Source: JBGAHD01 sp044226395 (GTDB lineage Bacteria; Pseudomonadota; Gammaproteobacteria; Xanthomonadales; Ahniellaceae). Taken from it: a stretch of DNA of 64,000 nucleotides. Positions within the stretch are counted from its first letter, which is position 1, and each line of letters starts with the position of its first letter. The stretch is from assembly GCA_044226395.1 (NCBI GenBank), contig JBGAHD010000002.1, forward strand, positions 868,001 to 932,000, read 5' to 3'. Positions 1 to 10,000 of the stretch are shown here, piece by piece. The notes beneath the pieces are model-generated. The model did no database searches and had not been told where the DNA came from. It saw only the letters and a list, made by a program, of their open reading frames with translations. A program made the position numbers and the translations under genes.

Positions 1-2
1 CC

Positions 3-677
3 TTGATGCTGGCGCGCGGCGTCTACTATCTGTTCGCGGATGACGCTGGCACCTTGCTCGACCGCGGCAATGTGCTCAACGCGCTGACGCCCGTGGTCGT
101 GTCGATCCTGCCTGTGATCGGCACCACGGCCTTCCTGCTGGTGCTGTTCGACAGCGTGCGTCGACGCTGGGAACGCGCGGCGGCGACCGATTACCTGACC
201 GGCTTGCCCAATCGCCGCACCATCGCCGATGCCGCCGAGGCCGCCGCCGCCACGGCGCGCGCGCGGAACGAGGATCTGTCGGTGGCCGTGCTCGACGTCG
301 ATCACTTCAAGCACGTCAACGATCGCTGGGGTCACGATGTCGGCGATCGCGCGCTGCGTCATGTCGCGCGTCAGATCGAGATCGCCTGCCGCGACCGCGA
401 TCTGGCCGGGCGTCAGGGCGGCGAGGAGTTCGTCGTGCTGTTCGATCGCTGCGATGCCACGACCGCCGTGTTCCTGGCCGAGCGCCTGCGCCAGCAAATC
501 GAAGCGCATGCCTTGACCGAAGCCGATGGCGCGCTGCGCTTGACCGTGTCGATCGGCGTGGCCACGCTGGCCCCGGGCGATCGCGGCTTCGATGATGTGC
601 TGCGTCGCGCCGATCAGGCCATGTACGCGGCCAAGACCGAGGGGCGCAATCGCGTCTGTCTGGCGCCGGCGCCCTGA
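3..677 (+). CDS. Diguanylate cyclase, C-terminal part (5' end outside window)
   Basis: The frame is open to the left edge, so this is the C-terminal part of a longer membrane protein. One hydrophobic segment is visible (about residues 29-49 of the visible part), followed by a GGDEF domain from DYLTGLPNRR (about residue 63) to the end. The active-site signature is GGEEF (139-143), and an intact inhibitory I-site RDRD lies exactly five residues upstream (130-133). By family knowledge it would make cyclic di-GMP from two GTP at the inner membrane and be inhibited by its product. The input-sensing part lies upstream of the window, so the signal is unknown. The catalytic assignment is firm. Confidence 0.93.
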   Translation: MMLARGVYYLFADDAGTLLDRGNVLNALTPVVVSILPVIGTTAFLLVLFDSVRRRWERAAATDYLTGLPNRRTIADAAEAAAATARARNEDLSVAVLDVDHFKHVNDRWGHDVGDRALRHVARQIEIACRDRDLAGRQGGEEFVVLFDRCDATTAVFLAERLRQQIEAHALTEADGALRLTVSIGVATLAPGDRGFDDVLRRADQAMYAAKTEGRNRVCLAPAP

Positions 678-929
678 GCGGCGACGCGTGGCTTCGGCAT
701 CGCCGAGGCATCGCGACCAAGGTCATGCCTCGCCCTTTTGCACGACAACGCGCGCCACGCGTCGGGCAAGCACGAAAGATTGTCCACGTGTCGTCGAAAC
801 CCCGTCGCGCGCTTTGCCTTTCCTTGACGCGAGCGCGTAGCATGCGCGTCGGAAAATCGTCTTTCATGCGTGGGGCATGAGACATCGGCGCGACGGATCG
901 CCAAGCAGTTCCTCCGTTGGGGATTCGAC

Positions 930-3900
930 ATGAAGCTGAGATTGCTCGCGGCGCTTTCGCTCGCCGCCCTGTCCCTGGTCAGCCCGCGCGCGCAGGCCGT
1001 GCCGCAGACCATGACCTTCGATTCGCTGGTGTTCAACAGCCAGGTCTCGACTTTCGATCAGGACGCCTTCCGCTTCGTGCTCACCGGTGGCGCGCCACCG
1101 ACCTGGACGACGTGGTCGGGCGCGCCCTTGGTCAATACCGGCGTGCGTTCCTTCAGCGGCGGCGGCAACGATGCCCAGCAAGGCTCGATCACGCGCATCG
1201 GCGGCGGCACCTTCACCATGTCGAGCTTGATCGTGGTGAACTACGGCAATAACGCCGCGCTGACCGTGCGCGCCTTCAATGGCGCGACTCAGGTGTTCAC
1301 GCAAAGCATCGCGGCCAACGGCTCGGCCACCGTGAACTTCGGCAATATCACGGCCACCGAAGTCCGCCTCAACGGCAACTCAGCCAATGCCGGCGCCAAT
1401 TTCGGCACGACGTTTGGCTTCGACAATTTCACCATCGACGTGGCCAATGCCGCGCCGACCTTGGGCAGCATCGAAGGCGATTCGGTCAATTACACGCAGG
1501 GCGGTTCGCCCGTGGTGCTCGATGCCAGCACCGCGATGACCGTGGCGGACGCCGATTCCGCCGACTTCAACGGCGGTCGGCTGAGCGTGTCGTTCTCGGC
1601 CGGCGGTTTCGCCGGCGAGGACGTGCTCTCGGTCGGCAATGTCGGCACGATCACGCTGACCGGCGTCGATGTGTTCGATGGCGCCACGCAGATCGGTTCG
1701 ATCACCTCGAGCGGCGTCAACGGCAATCCGCTGGTGATCACGCTCAACGCCAATGCCACGGTCGCGCGCACGCAAAACCTGGCGCGCGCGATCCGCTACA
1801 GCAATACCAACAGCACCAACAACCCCGAAGTGGGCCGACGCACCGTGCGCTGGTCGCTCGACGACGGCGATGGCGCGCCGCCGCGCGCGTACCTGTCGAG
1901 CGTGCGCTTCCTGCCGCTGATCCCGGGCGGTTCGGTGGTGCGCGTGGAAATGAGCGGCACCTCGGCGCCGAGCCCGGCCTTGAGCGGCTTTCCCAAGACC
2001 TTCGATGCCGGCGGCTTCCGCTTCGTCACCGGCGATGGCAACAACGCGACCAATTGCGACAACGGCTGTTTCGGCACGAGCTTCGACGCGCCCAATTCGC
2101 CGGCCGCGCAGATTCAGGCCAATGGTCTCGCCTCGGTCACCACGACGGTGCGTCGCACGGACAACTCGAGTTTCGTGCTGGTGTCGGCCGTGGTCGGTAA
2201 TCGTTCTTCGCAGAACCTCACCGTGACCGCGCGCAACGGCGCCACCGTGCTCGACACGCGCGTGCTCGCCTCGGGTTCGGCGCAGCAGTTGATCTTCCCC
2301 AATCTCACCGTGACCGAGCTGCGCGTGCAGGGCAATTCGACCGTGCTCAATTCGCTGCAGGTCGGCTATATCGACGATGTGGTCGTGGCCGTGACCAATG
2401 CGCCCTCGACCATCAACAATCTGGTCGGCGACACCGCGACTTTCACGCAAGGCGGCGCCGCGGTGACGCTCGATCAAGGCACGGCGGCGACGGTCGTCGA
2501 TCCGGATTCGGCGAACTACAACGGCGGCAGCCTGACCGCGCAGGTCAGCGGCAATCCGTGGACCAATCAAGACGTGCTGGGCATCGGCGCGATCGGCCCG
2601 ATCGCGCTGTCGGGCGCCAACGTGCAGCACTCGGGCACGACCATCGGTACCGTCGCCGGTGGCAGCAATGGCAATAACCTGGTGGTGACCTTCAACACCA
2701 GCGCCACGGTCGCGCGCGTGCAGGACCTGGTGCGCGCGCTGACCTACAACAACACCAACACCAATACCGCCACCGGCGTGGCCGGGCCCGATCTGGGCGA
2801 CCGCACAATCCGCGTGACCTTGAACGACGGCGGCGGCGCGCCGCCCAGCGGCATCGAGACCACGGTGCGCGTGCGTCAGCCCGCGGTGACCGGCAGCGTG
2901 ACCACGGCGGTGGACTTCAATGGTCTGACGGTCTCGGGCACGCCCAACACGCTCGACTTCCAGAGCTATCGCTTCAGCATCAGCGGTGGCGCCAATGCCT
3001 ATCTGGGCAATGGCTTCGGCGTGCCCGGCGGCACCTCGCTGCGCGGTGGCGCCAACGACATCGCCAGTCAGACCCTGGTGATCCAGCGCGTCGATGGCGC
3101 GACCTTCCAACTGGTCGCGCTGACCATCGCCAACCTCAGTCGCGAAACCGCGCGCACCATCGTCACGCGCAATGGCGCGACCGTGGTGCAGACCTTGTCG
3201 CTGGCCGCGGGCGGCACGCAGCGCGTGGTGTTCAACGGCTCGGCGGTGACGCGTATCGAGATCACCGGCACCACCGGTTTGACCACGGCCGGTCTCGTCG
3301 TGGTCGACGATCTGGTGATCGTGGTGCCCAATACCGCGCCGTCGGTGACGCTCGACAGCGGCACGCTGGCGTACACCGAGGACGCCGGCTTTCTGTTGGT
3401 GTCGCCCAATGCCGCGGCGACCGACATCGAAAACAACTGGACTGGCGGCACGCTCACCGCGCAGATCACCGCCAATGCCGACGCGACCAATGATCGCCTG
3501 GCCATCACCACGGCCAATGGTTTCTCGCTCAGCGGCACGACCGTGCTCGATGGCGGCGTGGGCTTCGGCACGGCCAACATCTCCGGCGGCACCGTCACCG
3601 GCGGCGCCGCGCTGACCGTGACCTTCAACGCCAACGCCAATGCGACCCGCGTGCAGAACCTCGTGCGCTCGATCGGCTTCGCCACGCTCACGCAAACGCC
3701 GAGCACGGCCACGCGCACCGTCACCTTGACCCTGGCCGACGCGCTCGCCGCGTCGACCGCGCGCACGCGGCTGATTTCGGTGACCTCGGTCAACGATCCG
3801 CCGACCGTCACGCTCGATGGCGGCACGGTCAACTACACGGAGGACGCCGCGCCGGTGCAGATCTCGCCCAGCGCCACCGCTGGCGATCTCGACGGCAATT

Positions 3901-5960
3901 GGAATGGCGGCAACCTCACTGTGTCGATCACCGCCAATGCCGACTTGAGCGACTACTTGCAGATCGCGTCGGTCGGCGGCATCGCCGTCAACGTGCTCGC
4001 GGTCAACGATGGCGCCACCACCTTCGGCACGCTCAACGTGGTCGGTGGCATCGTCAACGGCACGAGCGCGCTGACCGTGACCTTCAACGCCAATGCCACC
4101 GACGCGCGCGTGCAGGCGCTGGCGCGGGCGTTCACGTTCTCGTCGAACTCGCAAAACCCGCCCACGACCACGCGCACCATCACCTTCGCGCTCACCGATG
4201 GCGCCACGACCACGGTCAACGCCACGCGCCTGGCCACGGTCACCGCGACCAATGACGCGCCGACCTTCACGCTCGACAGCGGTACCTTGAACTACACCGA
4301 AGACGATCCGCCGGCCTTGCTCTCGCCCACGGCTCTGGCCAACGATCCCGAAGCCAATTGGACTGGCGGCACGCTCACCGCGCAGATCAGCGCCAATGCC
4401 AGCGCCGACGACGGCCTGCGCGTGACCACGCAAGGCACGATCGGCGCCAGCGGCATCGCGGTGGTCGACAACGGCACGACCTTCGGCACCATGAACGCGG
4501 TCAATGGCGCGGTCAGTGGGAGCAATACCCTGATCATCACCTTCAATGCCGCCGCGACCAATGCGCGCGTGCAGGGCTTGTCGCGCGCGCTGGGCTTCGT
4601 CGCGAATGCGCAGGCGCCGAGCGCGCTCACGCGCACGGTCACGCTGACGCTGACCGATGCCGCCAGCGCCGCGACCACGCGCACGCGCCAGGTCACGGTC
4701 ACCGCGGTCAACGATCCGCCGAGCATCACGCTCGACAGCGGCGCCGCGAGTTACGCCGAGGACGCCGCCGCCGTCGCGATGTCGGCCGGCGCCACGGCCA
4801 GCGATCCGGAAGCCAACTGGACCGGCGGCACGCTCACCGCGGTCATCAGCGTCAACGCCGACACGCAGGATCGGCTGTCGATCCTGACCAGCACCGGCCT
4901 GTCGATCGCCGGCACCGTGCTCAGCGATGGCGCCACGCCCTTCGCCACGCTCAGCGCCAGCGGCGGCACGGTCAGCGCGGGCGACACGCTCACCGTCACC
5001 TTCAATGCCGACGCCACCAGCGCGCGCGTGCAGAACCTGTTGCGCGCGCTCGCCTTCAACACGCTCGGCGACACGCCCAACACGACTACGCGCACGGTCA
5101 CCGTGACCCTGAGCGATGGCGCCACCGCCAGCGCGACGAGCGCGCGCGATGTCACGGTCAGCGCGGTCAACGACGCGCCGGTGCTCACCGCGCCGGCCGC
5201 GGCCAATGTCTTCCAAGGGTTGATCACGCCGGTTGGCGGCTTGTCGGTCGCCGATGTCGATGCCGGTGGCGGCGCGCTGAAGCTCGACTTCGCCATCGCC
5301 GGCGCGACCTTGAATCACCCCGGCGGTAGCGGCGTCACCGTGACCGGCGCGGGCACGGGCGCGTTGACGCTCACTGGCAATCTCGCCGATCTCAACACCG
5401 CGCTCGCCGCCAACGGCGTGGCCGTGACCGTGCCGATCGCGGCCACCGGCGCGCTGAGCCTGGTCGTCACGCTCGACGATCAAGGCAACACCGGCGGCGC
5501 CGCGCAGACTCAACAGCGCACGATTCCGCTGACGGTGCAGATCCCGCTGATCGCCGATCTGTCGGTGACGATCGACAACGGCACCACCTTGGTGCTGGTC
5601 GGCCAGACCGTCACCTACACGTTGACCGCCAGCAACGTCGCGGGCGATGCCATCGCCGGCGCGCGCGTGGTGATGGCGCCGCTGGCCGATCTGTTCGGTG
5701 TCAGCTGGACGTGCGCGGCCACCGGCACCGCCGCGTGCGGCGCGGCCTCGGGCGTCGGCGTGCCCGACACCACGGCCGATCTGAGCGCGGGCGGCCAGGT
5801 CGTGTACACCATCACCGCCACGGTCGCGCCGGAAGCGGCCGATCCGTTGATCGTTGGCGCGGGCGTGTCGACGCCGGCCGGCGCGCGCGATGATGTCGCG
5901 GCCAACGACACGGCCTTCGACACCGACACCTCGGTGATGATCCGCGACGGTTTCGAATGA
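930..5960 (+). CDS. Large secreted repeat protein with cadherin-like tandem repeats and GFE tail
   Basis: 1676 residues from ATG 930, chosen because it begins a good signal peptide (MKLRLLAALSLAALSLV, cleavage near RAQA). The frame is also open from 870 but that adds no signal. The first ~800 residues hold three related beta-rich units, each with a FRFV/YRFS-type strand and a TFTQGG/YTQGG linker. Residues ~804-1415 hold four closely similar units of ~153 residues, each opening like TLDSGTLxYTED, followed by one divergent unit. The last ~130 residues resemble the DUF11 surface-protein domain (VTYTLTASN). It ends in MIRDGFE. By family it is probably an extracellular or surface adhesin-like protein; no enzyme domain is visible. 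A GC-rich hairpin follows the stop. Confidence 0.85.
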   Translation: MKLRLLAALSLAALSLVSPRAQAVPQTMTFDSLVFNSQVSTFDQDAFRFVLTGGAPPTWTTWSGAPLVNTGVRSFSGGGNDAQQGSITRIGGGTFTMSSLIVVNYGNNAALTVRAFNGATQVFTQSIAANGSATVNFGNITATEVRLNGNSANAGANFGTTFGFDNFTIDVANAAPTLGSIEGDSVNYTQGGSPVVLDASTAMTVADADSADFNGGRLSVSFSAGGFAGEDVLSVGNVGTITLTGVDVFDGATQIGSITSSGVNGNPLVITLNANATVARTQNLARAIRYSNTNSTNNPEVGRRTVRWSLDDGDGAPPRAYLSSVRFLPLIPGGSVVRVEMSGTSAPSPALSGFPKTFDAGGFRFVTGDGNNATNCDNGCFGTSFDAPNSPAAQIQANGLASVTTTVRRTDNSSFVLVSAVVGNRSSQNLTVTARNGATVLDTRVLASGSAQQLIFPNLTVTELRVQGNSTVLNSLQVGYIDDVVVAVTNAPSTINNLVGDTATFTQGGAAVTLDQGTAATVVDPDSANYNGGSLTAQVSGNPWTNQDVLGIGAIGPIALSGANVQHSGTTIGTVAGGSNGNNLVVTFNTSATVARVQDLVRALTYNNTNTNTATGVAGPDLGDRTIRVTLNDGGGAPPSGIETTVRVRQPAVTGSVTTAVDFNGLTVSGTPNTLDFQSYRFSISGGANAYLGNGFGVPGGTSLRGGANDIASQTLVIQRVDGATFQLVALTIANLSRETARTIVTRNGATVVQTLSLAAGGTQRVVFNGSAVTRIEITGTTGLTTAGLVVVDDLVIVVPNTAPSVTLDSGTLAYTEDAGFLLVSPNAAATDIENNWTGGTLTAQITANADATNDRLAITTANGFSLSGTTVLDGGVGFGTANISGGTVTGGAALTVTFNANANATRVQNLVRSIGFATLTQTPSTATRTVTLTLADALAASTARTRLISVTSVNDPPTVTLDGGTVNYTEDAAPVQISPSATAGDLDGNWNGGNLTVSITANADLSDYLQIASVGGIAVNVLAVNDGATTFGTLNVVGGIVNGTSALTVTFNANATDARVQALARAFTFSSNSQNPPTTTRTITFALTDGATTTVNATRLATVTATNDAPTFTLDSGTLNYTEDDPPALLSPTALANDPEANWTGGTLTAQISANASADDGLRVTTQGTIGASGIAVVDNGTTFGTMNAVNGAVSGSNTLIITFNAAATNARVQGLSRALGFVANAQAPSALTRTVTLTLTDAASAATTRTRQVTVTAVNDPPSITLDSGAASYAEDAAAVAMSAGATASDPEANWTGGTLTAVISVNADTQDRLSILTSTGLSIAGTVLSDGATPFATLSASGGTVSAGDTLTVTFNADATSARVQNLLRALAFNTLGDTPNTTTRTVTVTLSDGATASATSARDVTVSAVNDAPVLTAPAAANVFQGLITPVGGLSVADVDAGGGALKLDFAIAGATLNHPGGSGVTVTGAGTGALTLTGNLADLNTALAANGVAVTVPIAATGALSLVVTLDDQGNTGGAAQTQQRTIPLTVQIPLIADLSVTIDNGTTLVLVGQTVTYTLTASNVAGDAIAGARVVMAPLADLFGVSWTCAATGTAACGAASGVGVPDTTADLSAGGQVVYTITATVAPEAADPLIVGAGVSTPAGARDDVAANDTAFDTDTSVMIRDGFE

Positions 5961-5966
5961 GTCACG

Positions 5967-5996
5967 ACGGCGCGCGGGCCCACGCCCGCGCGCCGT
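5967..5996 (+). terminator. GC-rich hairpin after the repeat-protein gene
   Basis: A perfect 13-bp stem (5967-5979 with 5984-5996) closes a 4-nt loop, starting 7 nt after the stop codon at 5960. There is no T-run after it, so it is either a terminator of the stem-only type or a 3'-end stabilising structure. Confidence 0.5.
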
Positions 5997-6057
5997 GATT
6001 GAGCGCGACGCGCGCGCGTGATTTCATCGGTGCCCCACCCGCCGATCGAGCGCGCGC

Positions 6058-6429
6058 ATGAGCCTGCAACGCCTCACCCCGATGCTGCGCACCTTCGATC
6101 TGGCCGCGAGCCTGGATTTCTACGTCGAGGCGCTGGGCTTCACCTGCGTCAGCCATGATCCCGAACTGCAGTGGGCCCTGCTCGAACGCGAGGGCATCGC
6201 CCTGATGCTGTCGGGTCCGAATCCGCACGAGGGCGACACGCGCGCGGCCTTCACCGGCTCGTTCTATTTCAATTGCGATGACGTCGACGACTGGTGGGCG
6301 CGGCTCAAGGATCTCGCCCAAGTGTGCTATCCGCTCGAGGATTTCGAGTACGGCATGCGCGAGTTCGGCGTCTACGACAACAACGGCTATCTGCTGCAGT
6401 TCGGTCAGCCGCTCGCGCGCGAGGATTGA
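6058..6429 (+). CDS. VOC-family (glyoxalase/bleomycin-resistance-like) protein
   Basis: 123 residues, typical for a single-module VOC protein. It starts MSLQRLTPMLRTFDLAASLDFY, with the betaalphabetabetabeta pattern of the family: TFDLAASLDFYVEALGF at the first metal-side strand, and near the C-terminus EFGVYDNNGYLLQFGQ, where the family's last strand carries a Glu/Gln metal or substrate ligand. Members include glyoxalase I, dioxygenases and bleomycin-binding proteins, so the substrate cannot be given. It stands alone, and its 3' end lies 15 nt from the convergent cupredoxin gene. Confidence 0.85.
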   Translation: MSLQRLTPMLRTFDLAASLDFYVEALGFTCVSHDPELQWALLEREGIALMLSGPNPHEGDTRAAFTGSFYFNCDDVDDWWARLKDLAQVCYPLEDFEYGMREFGVYDNNGYLLQFGQPLARED

Positions 6430-6444
6430 ACGCCCGCGCCGCGA

Positions 6445-6822
6445 CTACTCGAAATCGTTCGCGTACAGAATGTCGCGCACGATGATCACGCCACGCATCG
6501 TGCCCTGGAAGGCCGCCACGCCGTGGAAGGTGCACTCGTAGTAGAACGTGCCGCCGGTGTTGAACGTCTGGACCAAGGTCGTGCCACTGCTGGCCGCGAA
6601 ACCGCCGGGCGTGGCGTCATCCGACTGCGGGCCTTGCACCTGCAGCAGCGGATGCGAGGCAAACGCGCCACTCCAGGTCACCGAATCGCCGACATCGATG
6701 GTCAGCGTGTTGGGCGTGTAGGCGCAGCACACGAAGGTCACCGTGTGGTTAACCGCCTCGACGCGCGGCGACGCCAGCGCCAACAGCACGATCAAACCCG
6801 TCCCTGCGCGATACCCGATCAT
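6445..6822 (-). CDS. Exported cupredoxin-like (plastocyanin-type) protein with NDFE tail
   Basis: 125 residues from ATG 6822, chosen because it gives a signal peptide (MIGYRAGTGLIVLLALA, cleavage after VEA). The upstream open frame to 7077 has no such signal and overlaps the promoter side of the RHS gene. The mature protein has a cupredoxin pattern: VTFVCCAYTPNTLTIDVGDSVTW, a first His in FASHPLL, then FYYECTFHGV with Cys and His ligands and a Met in GTMRGVI, matching a type-1 copper site H...C..H...M. By family it would be a periplasmic or extracellular copper electron carrier or copper binder. It ends ILYANDFE, a tail like that of the repeat protein at 930-5960. It is paralogous in layout to the protein at 45603-46061. 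Confidence 0.8.
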   Translation of the reverse strand: MIGYRAGTGLIVLLALASPRVEAVNHTVTFVCCAYTPNTLTIDVGDSVTWSGAFASHPLLQVQGPQSDDATPGGFAASSGTTLVQTFNTGGTFYYECTFHGVAAFQGTMRGVIIVRDILYANDFE

Positions 6823-7015
6823 CCCGACCCCTCGCCGTTGCGCCCGCGAAAGCACGCATCCTAGGCCTTCCCGGTCCAGGCCGAACCCGACCGAGGTCCG
6901 ATCCGCCGATCGATGAGCCCATTCGCGCGCGTCTTCCGAGTTCTCAACCGTCAAGCCGAATCCCGGCGCGCGTGGCAGGCCACGCGCGTCCGCCCGGCGC
7001 CGGTCGGAGAGTGCG

Positions 7016-10000
7016 ATGAAAGGCAAATGGCTGAGACTGTGGGGCGCGGCGACCGCGCTGGTATTGGGTGTGGGCATTGCGTGGGCGGCGGCGATAAGCC
7101 CCGACGCGCCGTTGCCGGGCAGCCCGCCAACCGTGACCTTGCTCGAGCCGGAGAACGGCCACGACTACACGCGCTACGACAGCTTCACCCTGCGCGCGAA
7201 CGCGGTCGATCCGGACAATGACTTCGCCTCGATGACGATCTCGGTCGATGGTCAGACCTGGCTGACCTCGAACGACGCGAACACCTTCATCGCTTATCGT
7301 GGCATGCCCTTGAGCTTGGGCAGCCACGAGCTGTCGATTGTCGCGATCGATCAGCTCGATCACGCTTCGACGCCGATCTCGATTCGGGTCAACGTGCTGC
7401 CCTCGCGGCGCCCGTCGGTGAAACTCACCTCGCCGGTGGCCGGCGCCTCGTCGCCGATCGGCACGACGATCACGCTGACCGCCGACGCTCAGGACGCCGA
7501 CGGCCAGATCAAGCACGTCGAGTACTTCCGCAATGGCCGCTCGCTCGGCACGGCCACGACCGCGCCCTACACCGTGCAATGGACGCCGGCGGTCGGTGGC
7601 ACGTTCGAGCTCAGCGCGATCGCCACCGATGACAGCGACGTCGCGTCCTTGCCTTCGAGCCTGTCGATCACGGTGGTCGACAATCAGCCGCCGACCGTGG
7701 CGCTCGACGCGCCGCTGCCGGGCACCTCGGTGCGTATTGGCACCAGCGTGGCGCTGGCAGCCACCGCCAGCGATGTCGGCGGCACCGTGGCGCGCGTTGA
7801 TTTCGTGGTCGACAACGTCGTGGTCGCCAGTGATTTCTCATCGCCCTATACCGGCCTGTGGACGGCCACGCCGGTGGGCCCGCGCGCGGTGAGCGCGCGC
7901 GCGATCGACACCTCGGGCAATGTCGCGAGCAGCGGCAGCGTCACGCTGACCGTGCTGGCCAATCAGGCGCCGAGCGTGGCGCTCAATGCGCCGGCGAACG
8001 GCGCCACGGTCAAGCTCGGCGCTAGCGTGCCGCTCGCGGCCGCGGCCAGCGATCCCGATGGCCTGATCGATCGCGTCGAATTCCTGGTCGATGGCGTCGT
8101 GGTCGCGAGCGATTCGACCGCGCCCTACACCGGCGCGTGGAATGCTTCGCCGTTGGGCGCGCGCGCGATCACGGCGCGCGCGGTCGATGATCTGGGCGCG
8201 AGCACCACGTCGTCGACCGCCACCCTCACGGTGATCGCCAATCAGGCGCCGACCGTGGCCCTCACGTCGCCGGCCAACAACGCGCAATTGATCGTCGGTC
8301 TGCCCGTGATCTTGCGCGCCAACGCCGCCGACGCCGATGGCTCGATCGCCAGCGTGCAGTTCCGTCTTGGCGCCAGCGGCGAGCAACTGCTCGGCAGCGA
8401 TACCACGGCGCCTTACGAGATGTCGTGGACGCCTTCCACCGCCGGCACCTTCGTGCTGCGCGCGCGCGCCGCCGACGACAGCGGCGCCACGGTCGACAGC
8501 GCCACGATCACCGTCTTCGTCAACGCCAACGCCGCGCCGACGATCCAGGTCAACAAGCCGGCCTACCCCAATAACATCGAATTCCCGCCGACCGTGTATC
8601 AAGTCGGTCAGGTGATGGCGCTGGAAGCGCGCGCCACCGACGCCAATCAGAACCTCGATCGCGTCGAGTTCCTGCTCAATGGCGGCATCATCGCCGAGTC
8701 GCGACCGACCTCGGCCGCGCAGACGATTTTCACCGCCAGCGTGCCAGTCAACCCCAACTGGGTCTCGCCCAATGTCAGTTTCATCTCGGCGCGCGTGTAC
8801 GACACGCTGGGCGTCAACCGCACGTCGGAGCTCGTGCCCGTCGCGGTGATCGTGCCCAATCCCCCGCGCGTGCCCTGCGCCGGCCCGATGATTCCCAACG
8901 CCGGACCCGCCGTCGGTGAATTCGGCTGCAATGGCCAGCGCCACCTCATGCCCGGCACGATCCAGGCCGAACGCTTCGACGGCGGTGGCCAGGGCGTGGG
9001 CTATTTCGACGTCGACGGCATGGAAATCCAGTTCACCTATCCGCGCGGCTTCGACGTCGAGATCGCCGCCGCCGGCTCGGGCGAGGACCTGCCGCCGGAA
9101 GCCTTCATCTACGACATGAAGCGTGGCGAGTGGTTCGCGTACTCGCTGACCACGCAATCGGCCGGCACGTATCACATCACCGCGCGCTTGCGCGCGCCGA
9201 CGCTATCGCGCCTCGCGCGCGCCGCGGGCGACGACATCGACCCGCCGGTTGATCCCATCGACGTCAACACCCGCATGGGCGTGATCGAGATCACCGACGC
9301 GCAGACCGCCGAAGTGCTCGAACGCATCGACCTGCCGCGCACCGATGCCCTGCCCACCGATTGGGGTGATGTGATCCTGGCCGACGTGACCTTGCTGCAA
9401 GGCGAGTACGTCATGACCTACAAGTCCCTCGAGCCGCAAGAGATGGACTCGATCCGTCTCGAGCTGATCGGCGGTGGCGGTGGTCCGCCGGTGGCCAGCA
9501 TCAGCAGCCCGCAATCGGGTTCGAGCTATCAGGTCGGCGCCAATGTCGCGATCGAGGCCATGGTGCAAGGCGCGCTGACCGGCGCGCGCGTGGACTTCTT
9601 CCTCGACGGCGCCAACACGCCCTTCGCCAGCGACACCAACGGCGCGCCGTACACCGCGACCTGGGTCGGCGCGACCGCGGGCACGCACAACCTGACCGCG
9701 CGCGCGAGCAATGGCAGCACGGTCGGTCCGATCTCGCCCAACGTCACGATCACGGTCAGCAACAACACGCCGCCGACCGTGGCCATGACCTCGCCGAGCA
9801 ACAATGCCTCGCAGCCGATCGGCACGCCGTGGACGCTCGCCGCCGCGGCCAACGACACCGATGGCGTCATCGCGCAGGTCGAGTTCCTGTTGAATGGTCA
9901 GCCCTTCGTGCCGCCGCAGATCGACACGACGCCGCCCTTCCAGGTGAGCTGGTTGCCTAGCACGCCGGGCACCTACGCGCTGAGCGCGCGCGCCACCGAC

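Noticed and set aside
1380..5513. A 1377-residue open frame on the minus strand, opposite the large repeat protein
   Set aside because: The composition is Arg/Gly/Ala/Asp-rich with no fold pattern, it lies entirely within a real gene on the other strand, and such frames arise from strong GC bias with few stop codons.
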